This document shows, one piece after another, positions 1 to 4,828 of a stretch of 5,670 bases of DNA. The position numbers and the translations under genes are program-made. How positions within the stretch are numbered: the first letter of the stretch is position 1; each line of letters opens with the position of its first letter. Under the pieces are notes generated by a model, which worked only from the letters and a program-made list of their open reading frames with translations, did no database searches and had not been told where the DNA came from. The DNA comes from Enterobacteriaceae bacterium (GTDB lineage Bacteria > Pseudomonadota > Gammaproteobacteria > Enterobacterales > Enterobacteriaceae), in NCBI GenBank assembly GCA_022712475.1, contig JALAGK010000507.1:1-5670 (forward strand). The letters are read 5' to 3'.

Positions 1-899
1 CCGTCAGACAGTTACGCGCGTTTTTAGCGGTAGCTCACACTCTGAACTTTGCGCAGGCCAGCGAGCGGCTTAGTCTCTCTCAACCCGCGCTGAGTCTCGC
101 CATTCGCGGGCTTGAAGAGGCGCTGGGCGGCACGCTGCTTAAGCGCACCACCCGACGGGTAATGCTCACCGCCGAAGGCGAGGCGTTTTTTCCCATGGCG
201 CGCCAGCTGCTCGCGGACTGGGATAACGCGGAAGAAGCGATGTGTCAGCGTTTTACGCTACAACGCGGCAAGGTGTCGGTCGCCGCCATGCCCTCTTTTG
301 CCGGCAATGCGCTACCACCAGTGCTAAAGACGTTTCGTGATTGCCACAGCGGCATTAACGTGACGGTACATGATGTCATCAATGAACACGTGCTGGAGAT
401 GGTGCGCGATGGCCGCGTTGAGATGGGTATTGCGTTTGAACCGGAGCCTGACAGCGCACTGCATTTCACCATGCTCACCAACGATCGCTTTGTCGCGGTG
501 GTGCCTGCCGACTCGTCACTCACGCAGCGCGGGCAACTAAACTGGCGTGAGCTGTTAAGCTGCGATGTTATCGCGTTACAACGCCCTTCAGCGGTGCGGC
601 TTTTGCTTGAAGAAACGCTGGCGCACAGCGGTTATCGCCTCGACGTGGCATTTGAAAGCCACCAACTGGTGACTGTCGGGCGCATGGTGGCAAGCGGGCT
701 TGGTGTGAGCGCCGTACCTGCGCTGTGCGCACGCCAGATGGAAGAGTTGGGCGCGGTATGCCTGCCGCTGAGTCAACCTGTCATTGAGCGTCGCGTTGGC
801 GTCATCCGCCGCGATAGCTCGCCGCTTTCTGCCGCCGCTCAGGCACTGCTTAACGCACTGCGCGCGGCATTCCCGGCATCTGGCGTCGTAAACGAGTGA
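1..899 (+). CDS. LysR-family transcriptional regulator (5' end cut by window)
   Basis: Read from base 3, the frame is open for 298 codons to a TGA at 897-899. The LysR family is usually about 300 residues, so only a few N-terminal residues are missing. The first 60 or so residues hold the winged helix-turn-helix typical of the family: NFAQASERLSLSQPALS is the recognition region, followed by LEEALGGTLLKRTTRRVMLT and the GE that leads into the linker helix. The rest is the periplasmic-binding-protein-like effector domain, with the usual ending pattern (VASGLGVSAVPA, then a Leu/Val-rich tail). Such proteins normally act as tetramers that bind a promoter and respond to a small metabolite; the ligand cannot be read from the sequence. 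LysR genes are often divergent from their target, which would lie left of the window. The lipoprotein gene follows after 58 nt on the same strand with no obvious terminator between, so co-transcription is possible. Family assignment is sure; target and ligand are unknown. Confidence 0.93.
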   Translation, partial: VRQLRAFLAVAHTLNFAQASERLSLSQPALSLAIRGLEEALGGTLLKRTTRRVMLTAEGEAFFPMARQLLADWDNAEEAMCQRFTLQRGKVSVAAMPSFAGNALPPVLKTFRDCHSGINVTVHDVINEHVLEMVRDGRVEMGIAFEPEPDSALHFTMLTNDRFVAVVPADSSLTQRGQLNWRELLSCDVIALQRPSAVRLLLEETLAHSGYRLDVAFESHQLVTVGRMVASGLGVSAVPALCARQMEELGAVCLPLSQPVIERRVGVIRRDSSPLSAAAQALLNALRAAFPASGVVNE

Positions 900-944
900 C
901 CACATTGGGGCTAATCAGGTAACATTGCCGGCGTTTTCTGACTC

Positions 945-957
945 AAGGAGAAAAAGG
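945..957 (+). promoter_or_regulatory. Shine-Dalgarno site that fixes the lipoprotein start
   Basis: AAGGAG at 945-950 sits 7 nt before the ATG at 958. The frame is also open from an ATG at 925, but that start lacks a ribosome site and would put 11 extra polar residues before a normal lipoprotein signal peptide. The start at 958 is therefore preferred. Confidence 0.8.
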
Positions 958-1485
958 ATGACACGAGTTTCAGTAAAGAAAGCCGGGCTGATGGGCATAG
1001 CACTGCTGGCCCTCGCAGGATGTGATAATGGAAGTAACAAACAGACGCTGGCCTGGATTGATGTGGCAAGCGCGGTGAACACTGAAGCATTAATGCAGCA
1101 GGAAAAAGCGCGTAACGAAGAAGTGCAGAAGCTGCTTCGCAGTGTAGAGAGCACCGCCAAAGCGCGCTACGAGTCGATGGATAAAGAAACCCGTCAGCGC
1201 GCAATGGAAGCTGACGCGGCACTGTTGAACAACGAATGGCAGATTGAGCAGGCAAGAACGCGTAAAATCGTGATTGATGCTATCGTGCAGGCGGCTGAAG
1301 ACTACCGCAAACAGCACAATATCAGTCTGGTTGTCGATAAAACCCAAATGGTGACAGCCGATCCCGCGCTGAACATCACCGACGCTGTTGCCGCCAGCCT
1401 GAAAGACAAAAAAATCGATTTCGGCCAGCTGCCGGACGTAAAAATGAAGCCTGAACCGGATAAAGCCAAACCTGCAGCAAAATGA
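958..1485 (+). CDS. Skp/OmpH-like periplasmic lipoprotein
   Basis: This encodes 175 residues. The N-terminus is a lipoprotein signal peptide: basic residues R3, K7 and K8, a hydrophobic stretch 9-20, and a lipobox L19-A20-G21-C22. Residue +2 after the lipid-modified Cys is Asp (D23), the classic Lol-avoidance residue in enterobacteria, so inner-membrane anchoring facing the periplasm is inferred. The mature part resembles Skp (OmpH family): a short beta segment TLAWIDVASAV, a charged helical stretch at about 45-125 that looks like coiled coil, then ISLVVDKTQMV and NITDAVAASLKD, matching the Skp ending of the type DLVVDANAV...DITADVLK. The helical arms appear about as long as or slightly shorter than those of Skp. 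The C-terminus is Lys/Pro-rich (KPEPDKAKPAAK). Skp itself is a soluble trimeric chaperone for outer-membrane proteins; whether this anchored relative has clients is unknown. It lies 58 nt after the LysR gene and is followed by a strong hairpin. The family is likely; the function is inferred. A possible weak promoter (GTGACC 896-901, TAACAT 920-925, 18-nt spacer) overlaps the lysR stop. Confidence 0.85.
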   Translation: MTRVSVKKAGLMGIALLALAGCDNGSNKQTLAWIDVASAVNTEALMQQEKARNEEVQKLLRSVESTAKARYESMDKETRQRAMEADAALLNNEWQIEQARTRKIVIDAIVQAAEDYRKQHNISLVVDKTQMVTADPALNITDAVAASLKDKKIDFGQLPDVKMKPEPDKAKPAAK

Positions 1486-1491
1486 TTCCTC

Positions 1492-1535
1492 ACACGGGTA
1501 GCTATCCGGCTGCCCGTGTATCGGCAAGTTTTATT
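1492..1535 (+). terminator. Strong hairpin after the lipoprotein gene, probable terminator
   Basis: Bases 1492-1503 pair with 1508-1519 to give a 12-bp stem (outer seven pairs ACACGGG/CCCGTGT perfect, two G-U wobbles further in) with an ATCC loop. A short T-rich run, TTTTATT, follows at 1529-1535, about 9 nt after the stem rather than directly after it. A second small hairpin (GGCAA 1523-1527, TTGCC 1534-1538) encloses that run. The late T-run makes it an imperfect intrinsic terminator, so it could instead be a 3'-end stabilising hairpin. Confidence 0.5.
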
Positions 1536-1553
1536 GCCAACCCACACAAAAAC

Positions 1554-1583
1554 TTTACACTACCATTTTGCGCAAACAATAGT
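1554..1583 (+). promoter_or_regulatory. Possible sigma70 promoter of emrD
   Basis: TTTACA at 1554-1559 matches the -35 consensus in 5 of 6 positions. AATAGT at 1578-1583 matches the -10 in 4 of 6, with an 18-nt spacer. Transcription would start near 1590, giving a leader of about 80 nt. The -10 lies inside the left arm of the dyad at 1577-1605. This is a consensus match by eye only. Confidence 0.35.
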
Positions 1584-1605
1584 TCAATATTTTATTAAAC
1601 TATTG
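1577..1605 (+). promoter_or_regulatory. Inverted repeat CAATAGTT-N13-AACTATTG, possible operator before emrD
   Basis: CAATAGTT (1577-1584) and AACTATTG (1598-1605) are perfect reverse complements separated by 13 AT-rich bases. The element covers the proposed -10 and start point, where a bound repressor would block transcription. The matching factor is not recognised. In RNA the arms could also form a hairpin. Confidence 0.45.
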
Positions 1606-1608
1606 GCT

Positions 1609-1627
1609 TGTGGTAGATTTCACCACA
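1609..1627 (+). promoter_or_regulatory. Second dyad TGTGGT-N7-ACCACA in the emrD leader (CRP-like)
   Basis: TGTGGT (1609-1614) and ACCACA (1622-1627) are perfect reverse complements. Read as TGTGG-N6-TCACC (1609-1624), it agrees with the CRP core TGTGA-N6-TCACA in 8 of 10 positions, with mismatches at the last base of each half. It lies only 3 nt after the first dyad and about 46 nt before the emrD ATG, so it would sit downstream of the proposed start site, a repressing position. CRP binding is a guess. Confidence 0.35.
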
Positions 1628-1672
1628 CAAAAACATTCCGATACGCTTTTCAAACCAGATTAACTACCCCTT

Positions 1673-2857
1673 ATGAAAACGTTAGCCAGCCGTCATCTGC
1701 TGCTGATGCTTATTCTGCTGGTCGCAGTTGGGCAGATGGCACAAACCATTTATATTCCGGCGATTGCCGGTATCGCTCAAAGTCTTCATGTACGTGAAGG
1801 TGCCGTGCAGGGCGTGATGGCCGCTTATCTGCTGACCTACGGCGGCTCGCAGCTGATTTACGGTCCAGTCTCCGACCGCGTGGGCCGTCGCCCGGTGATT
1901 CTGGTCGGCATGGCGATATTTATGGCCGCGACCGTGGTAGCACTCACCACCCACAGCCTGACGGTACTGATTGCTGCCAGCGCATTGCAGGGCTGCGGTA
2001 CCGGCGTAGCGGGCGTAATGGCGCGAACGCTGCCGCGGGATCTCTATGAGGGCCCGGCGTTGCGCCATGCCAACAGCCTGCTGAATATGGGTATTCTGGT
2101 CAGTCCGTTACTGGCACCGCTGATTGGCGGCCTGTTGGATACCGCCTGGGGCTGGCGCGCCTGCTACGCTTTCCTGCTTATCGCCTGCCTGATTGTCACC
2201 CTGAGCCTGTTTTTCCTGATGCCGGAAACCCGACCGGCGCAGGCACCGCGCACGCGCCTGCTCACCAGCTACCGCACGCTGTTCGGCAATCTGCCGTTTA
2301 ACTGCTATCTGCTGATGCTGATTGGCGGCCTTGCGGGGGTTGCGGCCTTTGAAGCCTGCTCTGGCGTGCTGCTGGGTGCAGCTCTGGGTTATGACAGCCT
2401 GTCGGTCAGCATTCTGTTTATTCTACCGATCCCGGCGGCCTTCTTTGGAGCTTGGTTTGCCGGGCGCCCCAACCGACGTTTCAATTCGCTCATGTGGCAG
2501 GCGGTAATGAGCTGCGTGCTGGCCGGTGTGATGATGTGGACCCCTGGCTGGTTTGGCGTGATGAACGTCTGGACACTGCTGATTCCGGCAGCGCTGTTTT
2601 TCTTTGGCGCTGGCATGCTGTTCCCGCTGGCGACCAGCGGCGCGATGGAGCCCTTCCCGTTTCTGGCAGGCACGGCGGGCGCACTGATTGGTGGGCTGCA
2701 AAACAGCGGTGCCGGTGCGCTGGCCTCATTTTCTGCCACGCTGCCGCAAAACGGCCAGTTCAGCCTCGGCATGCTGATGACGGCAATGGCAATGGTGATT
2801 CTGCTGTGCTGGCTACCGCTTGCGCATCGCGAGCAGCGCCACGGCCAGGCGGTATAA
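1673..2857 (+). CDS. emrD: Multidrug efflux MFS transporter EmrD
   Basis: This encodes 394 residues, the same length as E. coli EmrD, and matches it closely from start to end as I remember that protein (for example GQMAQTIYIPAIA, LPRDLYE, LRHANSLLNMGILVSPLLA, FNCYLLMLIGGLAG, GAMEPFPFLAGTAGAL). EmrD is an inner-membrane proton-driven drug exporter of the major facilitator superfamily (DHA1, Bcr/CflA-like) with 12 helices. Visible signatures are motif A after helix 2 (G64-P65-x-S67-D68-R69-x-G71-R72-R73), Arg118 in the helix 4 region, and a motif C-like G140-x4-P145...G152-G153 in helix 5, typical of antiporters. The ATG at 1673 gives the normal N-terminus but has no good Shine-Dalgarno: the preceding bases are TAACTACCCCTT. 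It has its own likely promoter with two dyads in a 187-nt gap, and ends 36 nt from the convergent yidG stop. E. coli EmrD exports uncouplers and amphipathic compounds; the same role is inferred here. Confidence 0.97.
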   Translation: MKTLASRHLLLMLILLVAVGQMAQTIYIPAIAGIAQSLHVREGAVQGVMAAYLLTYGGSQLIYGPVSDRVGRRPVILVGMAIFMAATVVALTTHSLTVLIAASALQGCGTGVAGVMARTLPRDLYEGPALRHANSLLNMGILVSPLLAPLIGGLLDTAWGWRACYAFLLIACLIVTLSLFFLMPETRPAQAPRTRLLTSYRTLFGNLPFNCYLLMLIGGLAGVAAFEACSGVLLGAALGYDSLSVSILFILPIPAAFFGAWFAGRPNRRFNSLMWQAVMSCVLAGVMMWTPGWFGVMNVWTLLIPAALFFFGAGMLFPLATSGAMEPFPFLAGTAGALIGGLQNSGAGALASFSATLPQNGQFSLGMLMTAMAMVILLCWLPLAHREQRHGQAV

Positions 2858-2870
2858 TGTCTCCACTCAC

Positions 2871-2898
2871 GGCGGCGCGCCCGCGCCGCCCATTTATA
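2871..2898 (+). terminator. GC-rich hairpin between convergent emrD and yidG
   Basis: GGCGGCGC (2871-2878) pairs perfectly with GCGCCGCC (2883-2890) around a GCCC loop, 13 nt after the emrD stop. On the plus strand the run CATTTATAT follows, a weak T-tract, which suits an emrD terminator. On the minus strand the hairpin begins 3 nt after the yidG stop, but no T-run follows it there, so it may serve yidG only weakly or through RNA stability. Confidence 0.6.
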
Positions 2899-3250
2899 TC
2901 TCCCACAAAAGCATCAGCTGGCGCACATGTAGTACAGCAAAAATAATTGCCAGTAACAGCACCGCCAGCGCAACCAGTAGCTTCGCCCGTACCGCGCGTG
3001 GCGCTGCGAAATCTTCCAGCACGATGTCCATCAGATTCCGCTCACGCGCATAGCCGTAAATTAATCCTGCCACCATCAACAGAATCACCAGCGCAGCCCA
3101 GAACAGCGCCCCGGCCTCATACCAGGCGTGACGCAGCGCCAGCGCCAGCAGAGCCCCGTAACCCAACAGCGTGCGCAACCAGGCAAGCGACGTGCGTTCT
3201 GGCTGTAAGCCCGGGTCGGCCGCGCGCCGCGCCCGGCGGCTATCCGGCAT
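2894..3250 (-). CDS. yidG: DUF202 inner-membrane protein YidG
   Basis: This encodes 118 residues, close to E. coli YidG (about 120), sharing its start MPDSR.ARR.ADPGLQPERT. The DUF202 signature QPERTSLAWLRTLLGYGAL is at 16-34. Three hydrophobic segments are visible, at about 22-41, 48-68 and 91-113, so it is a small three-helix inner-membrane protein; its biochemical role is not established. The start was chosen at ATG 3250 because it gives the family N-terminus; an upstream in-frame ATG at 3265 would add MRWCC. It overlaps the end of yidH by 11 nt (shared ATGCCGGATAG) and has no clear ribosome site of its own, so translational coupling to yidH is likely. It converges with emrD. In E. coli I recall yidF following yidG; no yidF is present here before emrD. 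Confidence 0.94.
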   Translation of the reverse strand: MPDSRRARRAADPGLQPERTSLAWLRTLLGYGALLALALRHAWYEAGALFWAALVILLMVAGLIYGYARERNLMDIVLEDFAAPRAVRAKLLVALAVLLLAIIFAVLHVRQLMLLWEI

Positions 3251-3587
3251 ACAGCACCATCGCAATCACAATCACTGCCGCTAGCACCATGACAGCGCTA
3301 ATAACCGGTAACGCCCGGGTGTAGGGCAAATCTATACGCAAACGCATCGCTTTTTCGTTACGCAGCCAGCGCAAATAACCCCACACAGCCAGCAGCCCGG
3401 CAAATACGCACAACAGCAGCGCAACAGCCTCGCGCACCAACGGCGTAGCAAAGTCTGGTGCTAACTGATCAAGACCAACGCCTGCGGCCAGAAACCCCAG
3501 CGCGGTGCGGATCCACGCCAGAAAGGTGCGCTCATTTGCCAGCGAAAAGCGGTAATCAGGCGCTTCGCCCACGCGGGAAATTTTCAT
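3240..3587 (-). CDS. yidH: DUF202 inner-membrane protein YidH
   Basis: This encodes 115 residues, the same length as E. coli YidH and nearly identical at the N-terminus (MKISR.GEAPDYRFSLANER). The DUF202 core LANERTFLAWIRTALGFLAA lies at 16-35, and three membrane segments are visible at about 23-43, 53-73 and 91-113, with the conserved GYLRWLRNEKAMRL loop between the second and third. The function is unknown; pairing with YidG suggests the two may form a complex, which is inference. The ATG at 3587 has a good ribosome site: AAGGAG (plus-strand CTCCTT, 3593-3598) 5 nt upstream. It is the first gene of a two-gene operon with yidG, and a promoter candidate lies 40 nt upstream. Confidence 0.96.
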   Translation of the reverse strand: MKISRVGEAPDYRFSLANERTFLAWIRTALGFLAAGVGLDQLAPDFATPLVREAVALLLCVFAGLLAVWGYLRWLRNEKAMRLRIDLPYTRALPVISAVMVLAAVIVIAMVLYAG

Positions 3588-3626
3588 GTTTTCTCCTTGT
3601 TATGGGTATCCGCCTGGAGTCTGGAA

Positions 3627-3655
3627 ATTATCCATATTAAGGCGTTTGAGGTTAA
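3627..3655 (-). promoter_or_regulatory. Probable sigma70 promoter of yidHG
   Basis: On the minus strand, TTAACC (3655-3650, 4 of 6 to the -35) and GATAAT (3632-3627, 5 of 6 to the -10) are separated by exactly 17 nt. The start point would be near 3620, leaving a leader of about 33 nt before the yidH ATG. This fits the gene well, but rests on consensus matching by eye. Confidence 0.5.
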
Positions 3656-3963
3656 CAGATAATCTCATCTCATGAACGCGGCAACCTGACGTCCAGTAGG
3701 TATATGACCTCAGTGATATTCAAAGAAGACTGAAGAATAAACGGCATAAGTCGGTCAGATGAACGAACAGGAACGAAAGCAATGCACCACCAGCTCAGCC
3801 TTGTCCTTTTCACTGCTTATCAGGCGGTTAAGGATAAACAGCCAGGAATGAAGGAATCACTTTTGTGCTGGATTTAACATCAGTTGATGTTCTAAAATCA
3901 TACTGTTTTTACTCTCCGTATTATCGCGGCTGCTAAACCCGATCAATTTGAGAGAGAAAAACA
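3656..3963. other. Intergenic stretch between the yidH promoter and the small-protein gene
   Basis: No convincing long gene lies here. Two short overlapping plus-strand frames exist: 31 codons at 3782-3877 (MHHQLSLVLFTAY...), with AGGA 9 nt before its ATG, and 30 codons at 3759-3851 (MNEQERKQ...). Neither is recognised. A perfect 16-base palindrome lies at 3876-3891. Possible -10 elements for the downstream gene are TAAAAT (3893-3898) and TATTAT (3919-3924), but neither has a good -35. No tRNA, integrase or attachment-site signature was seen. Confidence 0.5.
3876..3891. promoter_or_regulatory. Perfect palindrome AACATCA-GT-TGATGTT, possible operator
   Basis: Two 7-base arms (3876-3882 and 3885-3891) are exact reverse complements around GT. 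The element lies 73 nt before the small-protein ATG and directly before a possible -10, TAAAAT at 3893. A dimeric repressor site is plausible; the motif does not match any operator I know. The two-base loop is too short for a good RNA hairpin, which favours a protein-binding site. Confidence 0.4.
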
Positions 3964-4215
3964 ATGAAAATTGCCCGTAACCGGGGTTGGCGAATTGCTC
4001 AAAAGCAACGCAATAAATCCCGTGATGTTCACACCGCGCTTTTACATTTTCGTGGCGAAAAAAACTGGAAGATGCTCTACACACGTTCTGACAAACTGTC
4101 GCGTGCCGTACAACTGGGAATTGAGTATCCACGTATAACCACGCAACAATTGGCAAAACGCGGCCTGGAAGAGTATCAATTTGCCAACGAACGTCCTTTT
4201 TATATGCAGTCGTAA
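3964..4215 (+). CDS. Small basic protein of unknown function
   Basis: This encodes 83 residues. I do not recognise the family. It has 18 Lys/Arg against 7 Asp/Glu, with 8 of the first 20 residues basic (K2, R5, R7, R10, K14, R16, K18, R20), so nucleic-acid binding is conceivable but unproven. There is no signal peptide or membrane segment. The middle (WKMLYTRSDKLSRAVQLGI) and end (ITTQQLAKRGLEEYQF) look like helices. Support for a real gene: a purine-rich ribosome site GAGAGAG (3950-3956) 7 nt before the ATG, and tight linkage to the next gene, which it overlaps by 35 nt in another frame. It probably shares a promoter and operon with the phosphatase. It could be a regulator or partner of that enzyme. 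Lower GC than emrD suggests possible transfer. Confidence 0.65.
   Translation: MKIARNRGWRIAQKQRNKSRDVHTALLHFRGEKNWKMLYTRSDKLSRAVQLGIEYPRITTQQLAKRGLEEYQFANERPFYMQS
4167..4183 (+). promoter_or_regulatory. Ribosome site and TTG start of the phosphatase gene
   Basis: GGAAGAG (4167-4173) lies 7 nt before TTG 4181-4183. The frame opens only after a stop at 4136-4138, and no ATG or GTG occurs between that stop and the P-loop codons, so TTG is the only conventional start that leaves the P-loop intact. Confidence 0.6.
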
Positions 4216-4525
4216 TCAATGGCGAAGCCCTACGGCGGAACAAGTGTTCCGTCGTTATCCAGGGCTTGCCGTTCGTTCTGCAGGCACCAGCCGGAATGCT
4301 AAAAAATCAGTGTCTTACGATCTGCTCCGTTGGGCTGATGTTATTTGCGTAATGGAACAGAAACACAAAACCCGGTTACTTGCTGAATATCGCCGCCTTA
4401 TCGAACAAAAACCTCTCCACGTGCTCGATATCCCAGACGACTATGCCTTTATGGCTCCCGAATTAGTCACTATCCTGGAAAAAATAGTACCGAGAATACT
4501 GGATATTAACGGATGTTCCCGCTAA
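4181..4525 (+). CDS. Low-molecular-weight protein-tyrosine-phosphatase-like protein
   Basis: This encodes 114 residues from a TTG start. The P-loop is C9-S-R-N-Q-W-R15-S16, a clean C-x5-R-S with C9 as the expected nucleophile and N12 retained. Other family marks are S33-A-G-T36, A52-D53-V-I-C-V-M58-E59, and D86-D87-Y88, the counterpart of the DPY general-acid loop. It is shorter than classical enzymes such as Wzb (about 147) but matches the compact predicted-phosphatase group of about 105-115 residues, which also ends with a PEL motif after DDY. It is cytoplasmic and expected to hydrolyse phosphotyrosine or a similar phosphomonoester; the substrate is unknown. No tyrosine kinase or capsule gene is nearby. 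Its start lies inside the end of the small-protein gene (35-nt overlap), pointing to coupled translation. Hand-counted GC is about 49% over 4201-4440, lower than emrD. Confidence 0.82.
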   Translation: MPTNVLFICSRNQWRSPTAEQVFRRYPGLAVRSAGTSRNAKKSVSYDLLRWADVICVMEQKHKTRLLAEYRRLIEQKPLHVLDIPDDYAFMAPELVTILEKIVPRILDINGCSR

Positions 4526-4783
4526 GGACATTTGTGAAAATTATCTCCATGCTGGAACCATCGGTTCGCGCTGCCAGAGAAGATTAAGAAGGGGAAAATT
4601 AAATTTTGCGCTAAACAATGAATTAGCCCTTTAATAAAGCATTTTTGTTTTATGGGTTCCCTCCCATTTTTCCCCTTTTTTTGGAAAACCGACAATAGAC
4701 CACCTTGAAATACACACACTCCTGATCTGCAATTGCTTACTCATTTCTATGCGGGATCACGCGGCCACTTAAACCACAGGCAT
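4526..4783. other. AT-rich, hairpin-rich intergenic stretch before the typA terminator
   Basis: No supported gene is present. The stretch holds several small inverted repeats: AAAATT-A-AATTTT (4595-4607), GCTAA/TTAGC (4610-4614 and 4623-4627), CTTT/AAAG (4629-4632 and 4636-4639), ATGGG/CCCAT (4652-4656 and 4663-4667), and an outer pair AAGGGGAAAA/TTTTCCCCTT (4589-4598 and 4668-4677). A minus-strand frame of 65 codons at 4522-4719 has no family resemblance. The part 4684-4783 shows nothing clear. Confidence 0.5.
4652..4671 (+). terminator. Possible terminator of the phosphatase operon
   Basis: ATGGG (4652-4656) and CCCAT (4663-4667) form a 5-bp stem with a six-base loop, followed by Ts through 4671 and a further T-run at 4676-4682. 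The stem is short, and the T-run could instead pair with 4586-4598, so this is tentative. Confidence 0.35.
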
Positions 4784-4807
4784 AAAAAAACCCCGCCGAA
4801 GCAGGGT
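4784..4807 (-). terminator. Intrinsic terminator of typA
   Basis: On the minus strand ACCCTGC (4807-4801) pairs with GCGGGGT (4796-4790), with one G-T wobble, around a TTCG tetraloop closed by C-G, and the transcript runs into seven Ts (plus-strand A4784-A4790). It begins 21 nt after the typA stop. This is a textbook Rho-independent terminator. Confidence 0.92.
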
Positions 4808-4828
4808 CTTTCACGTTACAGATGCAGC

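Noticed and set aside
925..957. Upstream ATG extension of the lipoprotein (11 extra residues)
   Set aside because: The extension would bury the lipoprotein signal peptide and overlies the AAGGAG ribosome site that serves ATG 958.
1516..1797. Plus-strand frame of 93 codons across the emrD start
   Set aside because: It overlaps the well-supported emrD N-terminus in another frame, has no ribosome site, and its protein resembles nothing known.
2452..2946. Plus-strand frame of 164 codons inside and beyond emrD
   Set aside because: It lies in another frame of emrD, a GC-rich gene, and runs through the hairpin into the end of yidG; no family features.
3755..3856. Minus-strand frame of about 33 codons (…LNRLISSEKDKAELVVHC…)
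   Set aside because: The translation looks protein-like, but the frame has no ATG or GTG near its start and no ribosome site; at most a remnant.
4181..4215. Programmed -1 slip fusing the small protein to the phosphatase
   Set aside because: The phosphatase frame is +1 relative to the small protein, so a -1 slip at the T-run near 4197 would enter the wrong frame; a TTG start with a ribosome site is simpler.
4522..4719. Minus-strand frame of 65 codons in the typA-side gap
   Set aside because: It covers AT-rich hairpin DNA, has a low-complexity translation and no recognised family or clear ribosome site.
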